11,797 nucleotides of DNA from Treponema sp. (GCA_016297415.1 JAEDGQ010000062.1:1-11797); one strand, 5' to 3'; positions 1 to 6,049 are shown, counted from the stretch's first letter. The notes: generated from the sequence alone by a model not told the origin. Made by a program: numbers and translations.

Positions 1-53
1 TTTCGATAAACTCAACCACCGTAATGCAAACTTATTGGACAGCCCCTTTTTTT
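1..53. repeat. Dispersed hairpin repeat, copy 1 (truncated by the window edge)
   Basis: Positions 1-20 match the loop and right arm of a hairpin seen complete at 5743-5767 and 9558-9582. Positions 30-49 match the outer right arm of the same element (ACTTATTGGACAGCCCCTTT) and run into a T tract ending at 53. The left half lies outside the window. The arm plus T tract would act as a rightward intrinsic terminator for a gene to the left, which is inferred from the complete copies. Confidence 0.8.
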
Positions 54-151
54 GTGCTTCAATGAAAAATATATTACAACCTTTTGGATTCATCATTATT
101 TGCCTTATTTCTGACATAATTTTGCCTTAATTGTTTTTTATATTATTCCTG

Positions 152-169
152 CAGAACGGAGATGTTCTG
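152..169 (+). promoter_or_regulatory. Inverted repeat directly upstream of the creD Shine-Dalgarno
   Basis: CAGAAC (152-157) and GTTCTG (164-169) form a perfect 6-bp inverted repeat around a 6-base spacer. It abuts the ribosome binding site AAGGAG (170-175), which sits 7 bases before the creD ATG. It could be an mRNA hairpin limiting translation or a binding site for a dimeric regulator. No convincing -35/-10 pair was seen between 54 and 151, and no TTCAC-N6-TTCAC direct repeat (the Escherichia coli CreB site) is present. Confidence 0.4.
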
Positions 170-182
170 AAGGAGTTATAAA

Positions 183-1442
183 ATGAAAAAAATTGATTCT
201 TTTTCCATGGCAGTAAAACTTACTTCCATCGGAATCATTATTGTTTCACTGCTGCTGGGAAACTGTTCAATTAAATCAAAATTAAAGGACAGAAAAGAGG
301 CCTATGACTATGCAGAGCGTACAATCAGCAATTCAGCCGGAGGCGGTTTTCTTTTTAGGGGTTTAACATTAGCTGTTCCATATGACGAAATTGAAGAAAA
401 AATTGTGGATGGAAAATGTATCAGGACAAAAAAATCAAATATCAGATATTTTAATCCATCTGAAATCAAAATCGATTCCATTATAAATACAGAAATGAGA
501 ACTGTTGGCATTTATTCTGTTCCGGTATTTACAGGAGATTTATGCGTTCAAGGAACTTTTACACTGGAAAATCTTAATTCAAATCAGTTTTACCTTGATA
601 AAGCTTATTTTCTATTACAACTGGATGAAACATCTATTTTGTCCCATCCTGAATTTATAATTAATGGAAAATCATATAAAACAACCTTAAAAAATTCTGG
701 CATAAAATCAGATATAGTATATAAGCCTGGTACAATGACTTTTTCCACAGCTGTTAAAATCCGTGGGGCCAGAAACTTTTTCTGCAAGATTAACGGAGAA
801 GATACTAAACTCACTATAAAATCAAACTGGCCGTCACCAGGTTTTACAGAAAGTTATTTACCAAATAAAAGAACTCTTACTGAGGAAGGATTTGAAGCAA
901 GCTGGAATCTGCCTTTCAATTCAGGTTATTCAGAAGACTTTCTTGGTTTTTCTCTTGTAGACAGCGTAAATGTTTATAAAAAACTGGACAGAGCTATAAA
1001 TTACGGATTTTTATTCATTATTGTACCTTTTATTGCTCTGTTCCTTTTTGAGCTTTTTACAAATCTTAATTTGAATCCCCTTCAATATCTTTTAAGTGGA
1101 GCTGCAAGCGTAGTGTTCTTTCTTCTTTTGCTGGCTTTTTCCGAACATATTAATTTTGGCTGGGCTTATTTAATTTCCTCCGTCGCATCGGGACTTCTTA
1201 TATCCGTTTATGTGGCTTCCATTGCCCGTAAGGCTTTTACAGGATTAACTTTGTCTGGGGTTTTTGGAGGATTATACGGATATTTATATTTCAGCCTTAA
1301 ATCAGAAGATAATGCACTTCTTATAGGTTCTTTGTTTGCTTTCTTTATTATTGCAGTTTTAATGTACTTCACCAGAAACGAAAAGTTGTTTAATATAAAA
1401 AAAATAATTCCAGAGAATAAGATTGAAAATAGCAATTGTTGA
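183..1442 (+). CDS. creD: CreD-family inner membrane protein
   Basis: A 419-residue protein resembling CreD/CET inner membrane proteins. In gamma-proteobacteria creD is the main output gene of the CreBC two-component system and affects envelope integrity and beta-lactam response; its biochemical activity is not known. One membrane segment lies near residues 11-27, then a long extracytoplasmic region containing the family-like GLTLAVPY motif around residue 60, then about five membrane helices between roughly 275 and 400. The C-terminal half carries the conserved-looking stretches FSEHINFGWAYLI and LKSEDNALLIGS, typical of CreD. Length is close to the usual 420-460. Start supported by AAGGAG 7 bases upstream. 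It is first in an operon with the response regulator and kinase and overlaps the regulator by 20 bases. E. coli has the order creABCD instead. Confidence 0.85.
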   Translation: MKKIDSFSMAVKLTSIGIIIVSLLLGNCSIKSKLKDRKEAYDYAERTISNSAGGGFLFRGLTLAVPYDEIEEKIVDGKCIRTKKSNIRYFNPSEIKIDSIINTEMRTVGIYSVPVFTGDLCVQGTFTLENLNSNQFYLDKAYFLLQLDETSILSHPEFIINGKSYKTTLKNSGIKSDIVYKPGTMTFSTAVKIRGARNFFCKINGEDTKLTIKSNWPSPGFTESYLPNKRTLTEEGFEASWNLPFNSGYSEDFLGFSLVDSVNVYKKLDRAINYGFLFIIVPFIALFLFELFTNLNLNPLQYLLSGAASVVFFLLLLAFSEHINFGWAYLISSVASGLLISVYVASIARKAFTGLTLSGVFGGLYGYLYFSLKSEDNALLIGSLFAFFIIAVLMYFTRNEKLFNIKKIIPENKIENSNC

Positions 1443-2106
1443 TGATGAAAAAAATGTAAGACTTGCCGTTGGAACAGCCCTAAAGAATGAAAATTTTCAT
1501 GTTTTAGAATATTCAAACGGAAGTCTTGCTTTAGATGCCTTACAGAATAAAGAAATCCCTGATTTATACATTCTTGATATAATGATGCCTGTAATGGATG
1601 GAATTATGTTTCTACAAAAATATAAAGTCATCCATCCTGAAATTCCTGCTATTTTTCTTACAAGTCGTGATGAAGAATTTGATAAGGTTCTTGGACTTGA
1701 ACTTGGAGCTGATGATTATTTATGCAAACCTTTTTCAATGCGGGAATTGATTACAAGAGTAAAGGTTCTTATTAGAAGATATGAATTCTATAAAACTCCT
1801 GTTTCCTCCGAAAAGCAGAATTCAGAAACCGGTAATTCTATAAAAATCAATTCAGAAAATTATACGGCATCAATGGCAGGAAAAAATCTTGCTTTAACTG
1901 TATCTGAGTTCCGTATTCTTGAATTATTCTGTGCCAGAGCAGGGGCAGTTTTAACAAGAGAACAGCTGATGAATGCTGCATTCCCTGAAGACACTTATGT
2001 TAATGACCGTGCAATAGATTGTCACATAAAACGACTGAGAAAAAAAATCGGTTCAGAAAAAATTGAAACGGTTTATGGAATAGGGTATAAATTTCTCCAG
2101 GATTAA
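1423..2106 (+). CDS. creB: OmpR/PhoB-family response regulator (CreB-like)
   Basis: A 227-residue DNA-binding response regulator. The receiver domain covers residues 1-118 with acidic residues D7 and D8, phospho-acceptor D52 in LDIMMPVMDG, T80 and K102. A winged-helix DNA-binding domain covers about 142-226, with LTVSEFRILELF at its start and VYGIGYKF in the wing. The start is a TTG inside the last codons of creD (20-base overlap), chosen because it gives the canonical MKIAIVDDE beginning. No strong Shine-Dalgarno is visible, so translation is probably coupled to creD. The kinase gene starts 3 bases after its stop. The CreB name rests mainly on the creD neighbour; the protein alone only supports an OmpR/PhoB-class regulator. 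Confidence 0.88.
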   Translation: MKIAIVDDEKNVRLAVGTALKNENFHVLEYSNGSLALDALQNKEIPDLYILDIMMPVMDGIMFLQKYKVIHPEIPAIFLTSRDEEFDKVLGLELGADDYLCKPFSMRELITRVKVLIRRYEFYKTPVSSEKQNSETGNSIKINSENYTASMAGKNLALTVSEFRILELFCARAGAVLTREQLMNAAFPEDTYVNDRAIDCHIKRLRKKIGSEKIETVYGIGYKFLQD

Positions 2107-2109
2107 AGC

Positions 2110-3672
2110 ATGAAGTTTCTTAAAAAATTAAATATTTCAATAAGTATACAGATTTCAATTTTTCTTATAATAATTGCATTTGTACCTGTTGCAGGAGTTA
2201 TGGCCTTAAAAACCTACGAAAAACAACTTCTTGAACAGATTGAAAATTCCAATGTCCAGCAGGCCAGACTTGTTGCATCAAGCCTTTATGGTTCACACTT
2301 TACAAAAGAAAATGCAAACGGACTTTTAAAAGCGATGAATGGCCGTTTCGATGCCAGAATCAGAGTATTGAATACGGATCTTGAATTAATCGCAGATTCA
2401 GCAGTGACTTTTTCTCAGGAGCCGGTAATTGAAGACAGGACAGAAACTCAAAACAGAATTTCTGAAAAAATTGAAAAGAGGGCAGATGAAACTTTTGTTT
2501 ACAGACTTTTCTCTTTCCCTGTTCGCCTTTACAGAAAATATTTCAGGCCTCCAGTACAGTCAAAAAGTGATTATTATTCTGTCCATTCTGTATACGATGG
2601 AAATGAAATAAAAGCTGCCTTAAATGGCCGATATGGGGCTGCTACAAGAATATCGAAGGGAGGGCAGAATAGTGTTAATCTTTATTCTGCGGTTCCTGTT
2701 TTTAATGGAAATGAAGTATGCGGAGTAGTTCTTGTAAGCCGTTCAACTTATAAAATCTTAAGTAATCTGTATAAACTTCGTCTTGATCTGGGAAAAGTTT
2801 TTTTATGGTCACTTCTTGCTGTTGCTGTTATTGCAGTATTTTTGAGTTTTAGAATCAGTCTTCCTTTAAAGAAACTTTCAAAACAAACAGCACTATGTGC
2901 CGACAGAAAAGGCCGCATAATTTCTACAGAGTTTACCGGAAATTTAAGAAATGATGAAATAGGTGAACTTTCCCGTTCCTTTACAAATCTTGTAGACAGA
3001 CTTCAAAACAGAATAAAATTTACAGAAAGTTTTGCCAGCGATGTTTCACACGAATTTAAGAATCCTCTTGCAGCTATAAGATCCTGCACAGAAATACTGA
3101 ATACAGATATTTCGGCTGAAGAAAAAAAAGAATTCATAACTGCAATAAATGAAGAAATTGACCGGCTTCAAAAACTGCTTACAGGAGTCAGAAATATTAC
3201 AAAAATCGATGGTGAAATTGAATTCGATAAAGTAACAGTAGATGCAGGTGAATTGTGTGAAAATTTAATAAAGCAGGCAGCTTTAATTAATAAAGATGTA
3301 AAATATTCATTTAATAATAAACTTCCAGAAAGTTTTAAAATAACTACCGGAGAAAATTATCTTGAAAGAATTCTCGATAATCTGCTTTCAAATGCGGCCG
3401 GATTTGGGACAGATGTAATTTTAAAAACAAATTGCGACTCAAATTGTCTTGTCCTGCAGGTTGAAGATAATGGACCTGGTGTAAAGGAAGAAGAACGCAA
3501 TAAAATTTTTGAAAGATTTTATACAAACAGATCTGAAGACCAGAAAACTCAGCATACAGGATTAGGACTTGCTACAGTAAAAGCTATTTCAGAAGCAATG
3601 AACGGTTCTGTTTCAGTAGGGAAAAGTTCAGAGCTGGGTGGGGCACTTTTTACAGTCAGACTTCCTTTATAA
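2110..3672 (+). CDS. creC: Membrane sensor histidine kinase (CreC-like)
   Basis: A 520-residue sensor kinase, the likely partner of the adjacent regulator. A first membrane helix spans about residues 13-33, an extracytoplasmic sensor about 35-225 ending in AVPVFNGNEVCGVVLVSR (typical of Cache-like sensor ends in CreC/ChvG-type kinases), and a second helix about 228-248. A HAMP linker and a dimerisation domain follow, with phospho-acceptor H314 in SDVSHEFKNPLAAIRS. The ATPase domain has an N box (DNLLSNA, 423-429), G1 box (EDNGPGV, 452-458) and G2 box (TGLGLATV, 483-490). All catalytic motifs are intact. The CreC assignment comes from the creD-regulator-kinase arrangement; the ligand cannot be told. 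Its 3' end overlaps a convergent gene by 6 bases. Confidence 0.88.
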   Translation: MKFLKKLNISISIQISIFLIIIAFVPVAGVMALKTYEKQLLEQIENSNVQQARLVASSLYGSHFTKENANGLLKAMNGRFDARIRVLNTDLELIADSAVTFSQEPVIEDRTETQNRISEKIEKRADETFVYRLFSFPVRLYRKYFRPPVQSKSDYYSVHSVYDGNEIKAALNGRYGAATRISKGGQNSVNLYSAVPVFNGNEVCGVVLVSRSTYKILSNLYKLRLDLGKVFLWSLLAVAVIAVFLSFRISLPLKKLSKQTALCADRKGRIISTEFTGNLRNDEIGELSRSFTNLVDRLQNRIKFTESFASDVSHEFKNPLAAIRSCTEILNTDISAEEKKEFITAINEEIDRLQKLLTGVRNITKIDGEIEFDKVTVDAGELCENLIKQAALINKDVKYSFNNKLPESFKITTGENYLERILDNLLSNAAGFGTDVILKTNCDSNCLVLQVEDNGPGVKEEERNKIFERFYTNRSEDQKTQHTGLGLATVKAISEAMNGSVSVGKSSELGGALFTVRLPL

Positions 3673-4068
3673 AATTTTTATCTGCAGAATAAACTCTTCT
3701 TTATAATATTCCAGTAAAGTAATTCTGAACTCCTGAACGTCTTTTGTATTTTTATACTCTATCTCTTTTGCAAAACTGGGATAATTTATTAACTGGTCAA
3801 AAAAAATCCTTCCATCGTCTATGTTTGTTTCAAAAGTAAAAGCAGCTTTGTTCCCTGTATTCATTATATGATGCATATTCTTAAAAAGTTTAGAAACCGA
3901 TGTCCCGGAATAAATTTTTCTTCCAGAAGGGGAATACAGAGTGAACATCTGATCATTATTTACAACAGTATATGTTTTATAAGGTTGAACTTTACGTTGG
4001 TTAAATAAAACAAAAACACACAAAAAAAATACACACGCCAAAAGAATAAAACTTTTTCCCTTTTTCAT
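3667..4068 (-). CDS. Small hypothetical protein with an N-terminal membrane anchor
   Basis: A 133-residue protein I do not recognise. Residues 1-4 are basic and about 5-22 form a hydrophobic helix, suggesting a membrane anchor or uncleaved signal; the remaining roughly 110 residues would face outside. The soluble part has mixed charged and aromatic composition (YSPSGRKIYSG, FETNIDDGRIFFDQLINY) and no Cys motif or known active site. A weak AAGG lies 2 bases before the ATG, so the start is only moderately supported. The gene is convergent with the sensor kinase and shares 6 bases at the stop codons, with no terminator between them, so the two transcripts should overlap as antisense. The GC-rich repeat region begins about 60 bases upstream of its start. 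Confidence 0.6.
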   Translation of the reverse strand: MKKGKSFILLACVFFLCVFVLFNQRKVQPYKTYTVVNNDQMFTLYSPSGRKIYSGTSVSKLFKNMHHIMNTGNKAAFTFETNIDDGRIFFDQLINYPSFAKEIEYKNTKDVQEFRITLLEYYKEEFILQIKIL

Positions 4069-4235
4069 GCCTTAATGGTAAATAATCAATAAGGCAGAAA
4101 TGTGGCAGAATTGTGACTATTTTGTGCGGCTCCGCTCTCTGACGGCCACGTCCTGTGGCTTTTCGCCTGGCGGCGCGCTCGCTCCGCTTCGAATCCTTGC
4201 TTTCTTCGGGAAAATGATAATATTTAAAATAAAAA

Positions 4236-4263
4236 AAGACTTTACTCACTTGGGTAAAGTCTT
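4236..4263 (-). terminator. Intrinsic terminator left beside the tRNA-Pro fragment
   Basis: AAGACTTTAC (4236-4245) pairs with GTAAAGTCTT (4254-4263), and the stem can extend inward through TC/GG. Read on the minus strand it is followed by a run of seven T (4231-4237). It is the duplicated counterpart of the terminator of the intact tRNA-Pro; loop bases differ between the copies but the hairpin is kept. Confidence 0.7.
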
Positions 4264-4266
4264 AAG

Positions 4267-4284
4267 TCGGGATGACAGGATTCG
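4267..4284 (-). pseudogene. tRNA-Pro 3'-end fragment
   Basis: These 18 bases equal the 3' end of the intact tRNA-Pro at 4466-4483: discriminator base, 3' acceptor strand, 3' T-stem strand and part of the T loop. The rest of the tRNA is absent and replaced by GC-rich palindromic sequence, so no functional tRNA can be made. Confidence 0.85.
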
Positions 4285-4392
4285 CCTTCTGGTCGCCTGC
4301 GTCCTGCAGGCTCCCGCCAGGCGGCTCCACTCGCTGACGGCCACGTCCTGTGGCCTTTTCGCCTGGCGGCGCGCTCGCTTCGCTTCGAATCC
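4278..4392. repeat. GC-rich palindromic element with GGATTCG/CGAATCC ends
   Basis: A GC-rich block bounded by inverted heptamers GGATTCG (4278-4284) and CGAATCC (4386-4392). Inside are GCCTGC/GCAGGC around loop GTCCT (4295-4311), CCGCC-A-GGCGG (4314-4324) and GGCCAC/GTGGCC around the same loop GTCCT (4339-4355), then CGCC-T-GGCG (4360-4368), which can also pair with the second palindrome. The end heptamers equal half of a tRNA T arm. A 5'-truncated relative occupies 4126-4196. No open frame here looks like a real gene. Confidence 0.7.
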
Positions 4393-4483
4393 TTGCTTTC
4401 TTCGGGAAAATGATAATATTTAAAATAAAAAAAAAAGACTTTACTCAGTTTAGTAAAGTCTTAAGTCGGGATGACAGGATTCG
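4321..4483. repeat. Direct repeat unit, copy B, running into intact tRNA-Pro
   Basis: Second copy of the unit at 4126-4284, offset by 195 to 199 bases as small indels accumulate. Here the right end continues into the complete tRNA-Pro gene, so this copy carries the functional tRNA terminator. The two copies are separated by 36 bases (4285-4320) of further palindromic GC-rich sequence. Confidence 0.9.
4435..4462 (-). terminator. Intrinsic terminator of tRNA-Pro
   Basis: AAGACTTTACT (4435-4445) pairs perfectly with AGTAAAGTCTT (4452-4462) around a 6-base loop. On the minus strand it is followed by a T run (4427-4436), 3 bases past the tRNA 3' end. Confidence 0.85.
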
Positions 4484-4538
4484 AACCTGCGACATCTTGG
4501 TCCCAAACCAAGCGCGCTACCAGCTGCGCTACATCCCG
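4466..4538 (-). tRNA. tRNA-Pro(UGG)
   Basis: A complete 73-base cloverleaf on the minus strand: acceptor CGGGATG/CATCCCG with the C1 start usual for bacterial tRNA-Pro, D stem GCGC, anticodon stem CTTGG/CCAAG around loop TTTGGGA (anticodon TGG, reading CCA), T stem GCAGG/CCTGT with loop TTCGAAT, and discriminator A. CCA is not encoded. A sigma70-type promoter and an intrinsic terminator flank it, so it is probably a single-gene transcript. Confidence 0.95.
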
Positions 4539-4549
4539 TAACAGAAATT

Positions 4550-4578
4550 ATAATAACAGAAAGAGGATTTTGTGTCTA
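4550..4578 (-). promoter_or_regulatory. Promoter of tRNA-Pro
   Basis: On the minus strand, TAGACA (4573-4578) and TATTAT (4550-4555) are 17 bases apart. Each matches five of six sigma70 consensus bases. The -10 ends 11 bases before the mature tRNA 5' end. Confidence 0.65.
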
Positions 4579-4613
4579 TAGGAAAATAGAGAAAATTTGA
4601 AAAAATTTTAAAA

Positions 4614-4642
4614 TGGTTAAAATTTATAAATCGGAGTATAAT
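4614..4642 (+). promoter_or_regulatory. Probable promoter of the alpha-hydroxy-acid-oxidase-like gene
   Basis: A perfect -10 TATAAT (4637-4642) lies 17 bases after a weak -35 TGGTTA (4614-4619) and 18 bases before the ATG. A GAGG Shine-Dalgarno at 4651-4654 lies in the short leader. Confidence 0.5.
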
Positions 4643-4660
4643 AGGGGATTGAGGTTTTAA

Positions 4661-5680
4661 ATGACATATAATGAAGTTTTAGAACAGGCTCGTGGCTGTA
4701 TTGGTAAATATTGTAAAGCTTGTCCTGTTTGTAATGGTAAGGCTTGTTCGAATCAGATTCCAGGTCCAGGTGCAAAAGGTTCTGGAGATAATGCCATCCG
4801 TAATTTTGATAAGTGGCAGAGTGTTCGTCTTAATATGGACACTATTTGTGAAAATGTTGCTCCAGATACAACAATTGAACTCTTTGGAAAGAAATTTAAA
4901 TATCCTTTCTTTGCAGCTCCTGTTGGTGCAGTAAACCTGCATTACGGAGATAAATACAATGATATGGAATATAACAATGTTCTGGTTGCATCTTGTGCTG
5001 AGGCTGGAATTGCTGCTTTTACTGGAGATGGAACTGATTCTCAAGTAATGGAATATGCAACAAACGCTATTAAAAAAGCCGGAGGAACTGGAGTTCCTAC
5101 CATCAAGCCATGGAACATGGATATAATTAAAGCAAAACTTGCATTGGCAAAAGATAGCGGTGCTTTTGCCGTAGCAATGGATATTGATGCTGCAGGACTT
5201 CCATTTTTGAAAAATATGACACCACCAGCAGGAAGTAAAACAGTTTCTGAATTAAAAGAAATTGTAAAAGAAGCCGGAGTTCCTTTTATCGTTAAAGGTG
5301 TAATGACTGTAAATGGTGCTTTAAAAGCTATTGAAGCCGGTGCCAGTGCTATTGTTGTATCCAATCACGGAGGCCGCGTTCTTGATCAGTGTTCTGCAAC
5401 TGCAGAGGTTCTTGAAGAAATCTGTAAGGCTGTAGATGGAAGAATCAAAGTTTTTGTTGATGGTGGAATCCGTTCCGGTTCTGATGTATTTAAGGCTCTT
5501 GCCTTAGGTGCCGACGGTGTTCTTATTTGCAGACCTTTTGTTGTTTCTGTATTTGGTGGTGGAGCAGAAGGTGTAAATTGTTACATTGAAAAAATTGCCG
5601 GGGAATTAAAAGATACAATGGCAATGTGCGGGGCTGCAAGTTTGAAAGATATTACACGAGATATGGTTACTGTCAGATAA
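4661..5680 (+). CDS. FMN-dependent alpha-hydroxy-acid oxidase/dehydrogenase-like protein with N-terminal Cys cluster
   Basis: A 339-residue TIM-barrel flavoprotein related to lactate and glycolate oxidases, which oxidise 2-hydroxy acids to 2-oxo acids using FMN. Visible signatures are K212 in PFIVKGVMT, the catalytic-type H236 and R239 in SNHGGR, and the FMN phosphate-binding stretch DGGIRSGSDVFKALALGAD. The N terminus is unlike the classical enzymes: C13, C18, C21, C24 and C29 form C-x4-C-x2-C-x2-C-x4-C, followed by IPGPGAKGSG. The Tyr-containing substrate segments of glycolate oxidase (near its Y24 and Y129) appear replaced, the second by IKPWNMD. I recall this divergent group as conserved in anaerobic Firmicutes and spirochaetes with an unproven substrate. 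It appears monocistronic, with its own promoter and a hairpin-repeat terminator after it. An oxidase role is doubtful if the host is an anaerobe. Confidence 0.85.
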   Translation: MTYNEVLEQARGCIGKYCKACPVCNGKACSNQIPGPGAKGSGDNAIRNFDKWQSVRLNMDTICENVAPDTTIELFGKKFKYPFFAAPVGAVNLHYGDKYNDMEYNNVLVASCAEAGIAAFTGDGTDSQVMEYATNAIKKAGGTGVPTIKPWNMDIIKAKLALAKDSGAFAVAMDIDAAGLPFLKNMTPPAGSKTVSELKEIVKEAGVPFIVKGVMTVNGALKAIEAGASAIVVSNHGGRVLDQCSATAEVLEEICKAVDGRIKVFVDGGIRSGSDVFKALALGADGVLICRPFVVSVFGGGAEGVNCYIEKIAGELKDTMAMCGAASLKDITRDMVTVR

Positions 5681-5701
5681 AAATTTTTATTGAATAAAAT
5701 G

Positions 5702-5799
5702 AAAGGGGATGACCAATAAGTAATGACCATTGCACTAAATATGGTGGTTTCGACAAGCTCAACCACCGCAAGTTGAACTTTTGGGACAGCCCCTTTTTT
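5702..5799. repeat. Dispersed hairpin repeat, copy 2, likely bidirectional terminator
   Basis: Outer arms 5702-5721 and 5777-5796 pair at 16 of 20 positions and end in a T run (to 5799). Inside is a perfect hairpin, GGTGGTT (5743-5749) with AACCACC (5761-5767) around loop TCGACAAGCTC. The element lies between the end of the FMN enzyme gene and the tRNA-Val terminator, so it can terminate rightward transcription. Compared with copy 3 it lacks about 30 bases that carry an additional stem; the remnant TGCACTAAAT is still visible at 5731-5740. Confidence 0.8.
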
Positions 5800-5825
5800 C
5801 ATATGAAAATAAAAATGCAAAAAAA

Positions 5826-5846
5826 AGACTGCTTAAAAAGCAGTCT
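5826..5846 (-). terminator. Intrinsic terminator of the tRNA-Val pair
   Basis: AGACTGCTT (5826-5834) pairs perfectly with AAGCAGTCT (5838-5846) around a 3-base loop. On the minus strand it is followed by a T run (5819-5826). It sits 4 bases past the 3' end of the second tRNA-Val. Confidence 0.9.
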
Positions 5847-5850
5847 GTGA

Positions 5851-5923
5851 TGGACAGTGAGAGACTCGAACTCCCGACAACCTGGGTGTAAACCAGGGGC
5901 TCTACCAACTGAGCTAACTGTCC
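5851..5923 (-). tRNA. tRNA-Val(UAC), downstream copy
   Basis: A 73-base cloverleaf on the minus strand: acceptor GGACAGT/ACTGTCC, anticodon stem CCTGG/CCAGG around loop TTTACAC (anticodon TAC), T loop TTCGAGT and discriminator A. CCA is not encoded. It is identical to the copy at 5956-6028 and is probably cotranscribed with it, 32 bases downstream. Confidence 0.95.
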
Positions 5924-5955
5924 AGTTTATTGTTTATCGCTGAAATTAAAAATTA

Positions 5956-6028
5956 TGGACAGTGAGAGACTCGAACTCCCGACAACCTGGGTGTAAACCA
6001 GGGGCTCTACCAACTGAGCTAACTGTCC
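5956..6028 (-). tRNA. tRNA-Val(UAC), promoter-proximal copy
   Basis: Same 73 bases as 5851-5923, with all cloverleaf stems and anticodon TAC intact. It is the first gene of the two-tRNA transcript, 21 bases after the -10 element. The perfect identity over the tRNA and unrelated flanks suggest gene duplication kept uniform by selection or conversion. Confidence 0.95.
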
Positions 6029-6049
6029 TTAATGTCAAGCGACTTAATT

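Larger units (their letters stand above)
4126..4284. repeat. Direct repeat unit, copy A (GC-rich palindromic block, terminator, tRNA-Pro 3' end)
   Basis: This unit is nearly identical to 4321-4483. Differences are a few substitutions, one C indel near 4160 and a shorter A run (7 rather than 10). In order it holds a GC-rich block (4126-4196) with the hairpin GGCCAC/GTGGCT around loop GTCCT, an AT-rich linker, a minus-strand terminator hairpin, and 18 bases identical to the 3' end of tRNA-Pro. Similarity stops abruptly at 4284 inside the tRNA T loop. The GC content contrasts sharply with the AT-rich surroundings. No protein-coding gene lies between 4069 and 4465. Confidence 0.9.

Noticed and set aside
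54..151. Promoter for the creD operon
   Set aside because: Several AT-rich hexamers such as TATTAT at 141 are present but none has an acceptable -35 at proper spacing, so no promoter was called.
183..290. Possible lipoprotein signal in the creD product (LLLGNC)
   Set aside because: Asn directly before the Cys does not fit the lipobox, which needs a small residue there, and CreD proteins are integral membrane proteins with an N-terminal helix.
4001..4541. Open frames across the GC-rich repeat on both strands, some encoding Arg-rich peptides such as RSERAARRKATGRGRQRAEP
   Set aside because: They are translations of palindromic repeat, tRNA and terminator sequence, with no Shine-Dalgarno or protein-like character. 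Duplication of the DNA explains their similarity.
5581..5820. Minus-strand frame containing VELVETT
   Set aside because: It is a translation of hairpin repeat copy 2 extended into the antisense of the FMN enzyme gene. The motif arises from the repeat.
5851..6028. Two identical 73-base repeats suggestive of a repeat array
   Set aside because: They fold as complete tRNA-Val genes with promoter and terminator, and their flanks differ, so this is not a CRISPR or mobile element.
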